From assembly GCF_036669915.1 (NCBI RefSeq), contig NC_089325.1:12666735-12730734 (forward strand): DNA of 64,000 bases, given 5' to 3'. The position numbers and the translations under genes were made by a program. Below, one piece after another: positions 62,753-64,000 of this stretch. This DNA comes from Pocillopora verrucosa. Taxonomy: Eukaryota > Cnidaria > Anthozoa > Scleractinia > Pocilloporidae. The first letter of the stretch is position 1. Each line of letters starts with the position of its first letter. Below the pieces are notes generated by a model. That model was not told the DNA's origin. It did no database searches and was given only the letters and a program-made list of their open reading frames with translations.

Positions 62753-64000
62753 AACGGCGGCGAAGTTTTCTTCTCACTCTTTCGGAAAAACGCAACATAC
62801 AATTAATTTTCCTGCTGGAAACCCCGACAAAGTTCACACCCTGTTGTTTTTGATCTTCAAGAATACAGCTGCCATTTCAGTAGGAAAATTGTAAAGGCGA
62901 CAGTCGCCCCAGCAACTTCAAAATCTGCGTGATTTTTGCTTGTGGTTGACTATATAGTTCTTGGCAGGACTTCAAGTCAAAATAGAAATACCCGAGAGCT
63001 TGTCATAACATGTCGTCAGCTCCCACTCATAAAAAATTATGGCATTAAAAATGTTTTAAATTCAAGTACCCGCTGAGTTCCATAAAAAGAGGAAATTTCA
63101 ATGAGCCATTAGACAGATAATTTTGCGTTTTCAATGCAATTAATAAATCAGCCGTCTGACGGATGCGAATAGTTCGTTTGTTTCACTTAATTGAGCTGTT
63201 GTAACTGTTCTCTTCGTCAAACAGAAATGATTTTGCAATTGGGGTTTTCGAGCGATATTCACACGGTAGAAATCAATGGAAAGGCAAGCTGTACTTGTGT
63301 TTTCTTACAAGGTAAATAATTTATCGTAACAGGTGCGGGATGATCATGAAAAGGACAGGATCAAATCCTGTTTATGTAAATAATCCTATTTTTTATTCTC
63401 ACTCAAATGGAAACAGTTGTAAGTCACATAAATGAAACTTCTTAAATTTATGATGAAAACAAAAGTCAAAATGGCAGATTGTATACGTGAATGTAATTGT
63501 TTATAGATTTGTTCAAACATAATATAAATTTCAAACAAATATAATTTTCCGGTGTTTACTTAAGAAATGATATCGAAGAAAAATCATCTTTTGTTTTTAT
63601 CAGTTTCTATGAACATTGCCCTGCAGACTAAAGGGAAACAATTACAAGTTTAATATCGAGATACTTGGGCTAATTTTTTCGCTCAGTAAACTTGTATTGG
63701 AAAACGAGCCTCTATGAAAGCACAACCCAAGGTTATCAGGGCCAGCACAGAATTTTCTTCAGTCGAGGGGCTTAAGCGCGACTGAGAAAGTGGTGCCCAA
63801 GATCCGATGCTCCCCGTAGAAAAACATTTTGATCTGAATTCCACCAGGGGACAAGTACGAAATTATTTATAACCTGGGGTGGGTGGGTGAGTTTGTGTGT
63901 GAGGGAGGATTTTTGGACTTCAGGGTGGATCACAAGATTTTCAGGGTGAACGGAGGGGAATCAGTCGACGCTGACAGAATACATAGGAGGGGTGGGACTA
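62753..64000. other. Right-edge intergenic region
   Basis: The first part is the GPCR promoter side. From about 63870 the plus strand becomes G-rich with repeated GGGTGG/GAGGG runs. No exon was recognised. Confidence 0.5.

Noticed and set aside
1-64000. Retroviral, LTR, Polinton or LINE coding remnants; CRISPR arrays; bacterial operons
   Set aside because: No reverse transcriptase, integrase, transposase, capsid or envelope motif, no paired LTRs and no regularly spaced repeats were found on either strand by eye.

Overview
The window looks like nuclear DNA of an early-branching animal, most likely an anthozoan cnidarian (stony coral or sea anemone). The genes are intron-rich with ordinary GT-AG junctions. 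Several encode animal-type proteins (DDIAS, DRAM2, Rab30, Rab33, class A GPCRs). The spacers and introns are AT-rich and full of short non-coding inverted-repeat elements. The species assignment is inference; no mitochondrial, rRNA or species-specific marker is present.

Layout. 1-907: first coding exon of a lysosomal-type sulfatase (GNS-like, minus), whose other exons lie off the left edge. 3432-5930: complete four-coding-exon ammonium transporter (minus). 5940-18485: gene-poor spacer holding a tRNA cluster (Ala-UGC, Ala-AGC, Ile-GAU, Ala-CGC, plus two tRNA relics). 18486-19814: single-exon class A GPCR. 22066-27520: arylamine N-acetyltransferase (NAT) cluster with one intact intronless gene (26612-27520) and three decayed pieces in mixed orientation. 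29339-31802: DRAM2-like membrane protein (minus), head to head with a 28-exon DDX11/CHL1 iron-sulfur helicase (32363-46543, plus). 42439-42740: a full-length SRP (7SL) RNA gene inside DDX11 intron 21. 47455-51297: DDIAS orthologue (minus). 53048-55231: Rab30-like GTPase (minus). 57878-59711: Rab33-like GTPase (minus). 61649-62752: second single-exon class A GPCR (minus).

How the genes relate. Three consecutive genes have relatives tied to DNA damage or chromosome maintenance (DRAM2 in autophagy, DDX11 in replication and cohesion, DDIAS in apoptosis suppression). DRAM2 and DDX11 share a 560-bp intergenic promoter region. DDIAS and Rab30 are neighbours here, and their human counterparts are both on 11q14.1 as far as I recall, which suggests very old microsynteny. 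The exon models for DDX11, DDIAS, the ammonium transporter, DRAM2 and both Rabs were built by hand from splice sites and reading-phase continuity. Each gives one uninterrupted reading frame.

No reverse transcriptase, integrase, transposase, capsid or envelope frame was recognised. The mobile DNA seen consists of short non-autonomous elements and one tRNA-derived SINE. The strongest candidates for a second look are the intronic SRP RNA gene, the three-anticodon tRNA-Ala cluster, the rearranged NAT pseudogenes, several long near-perfect hairpins, and a 125-bp duplication that ends at a GPCR stop codon.
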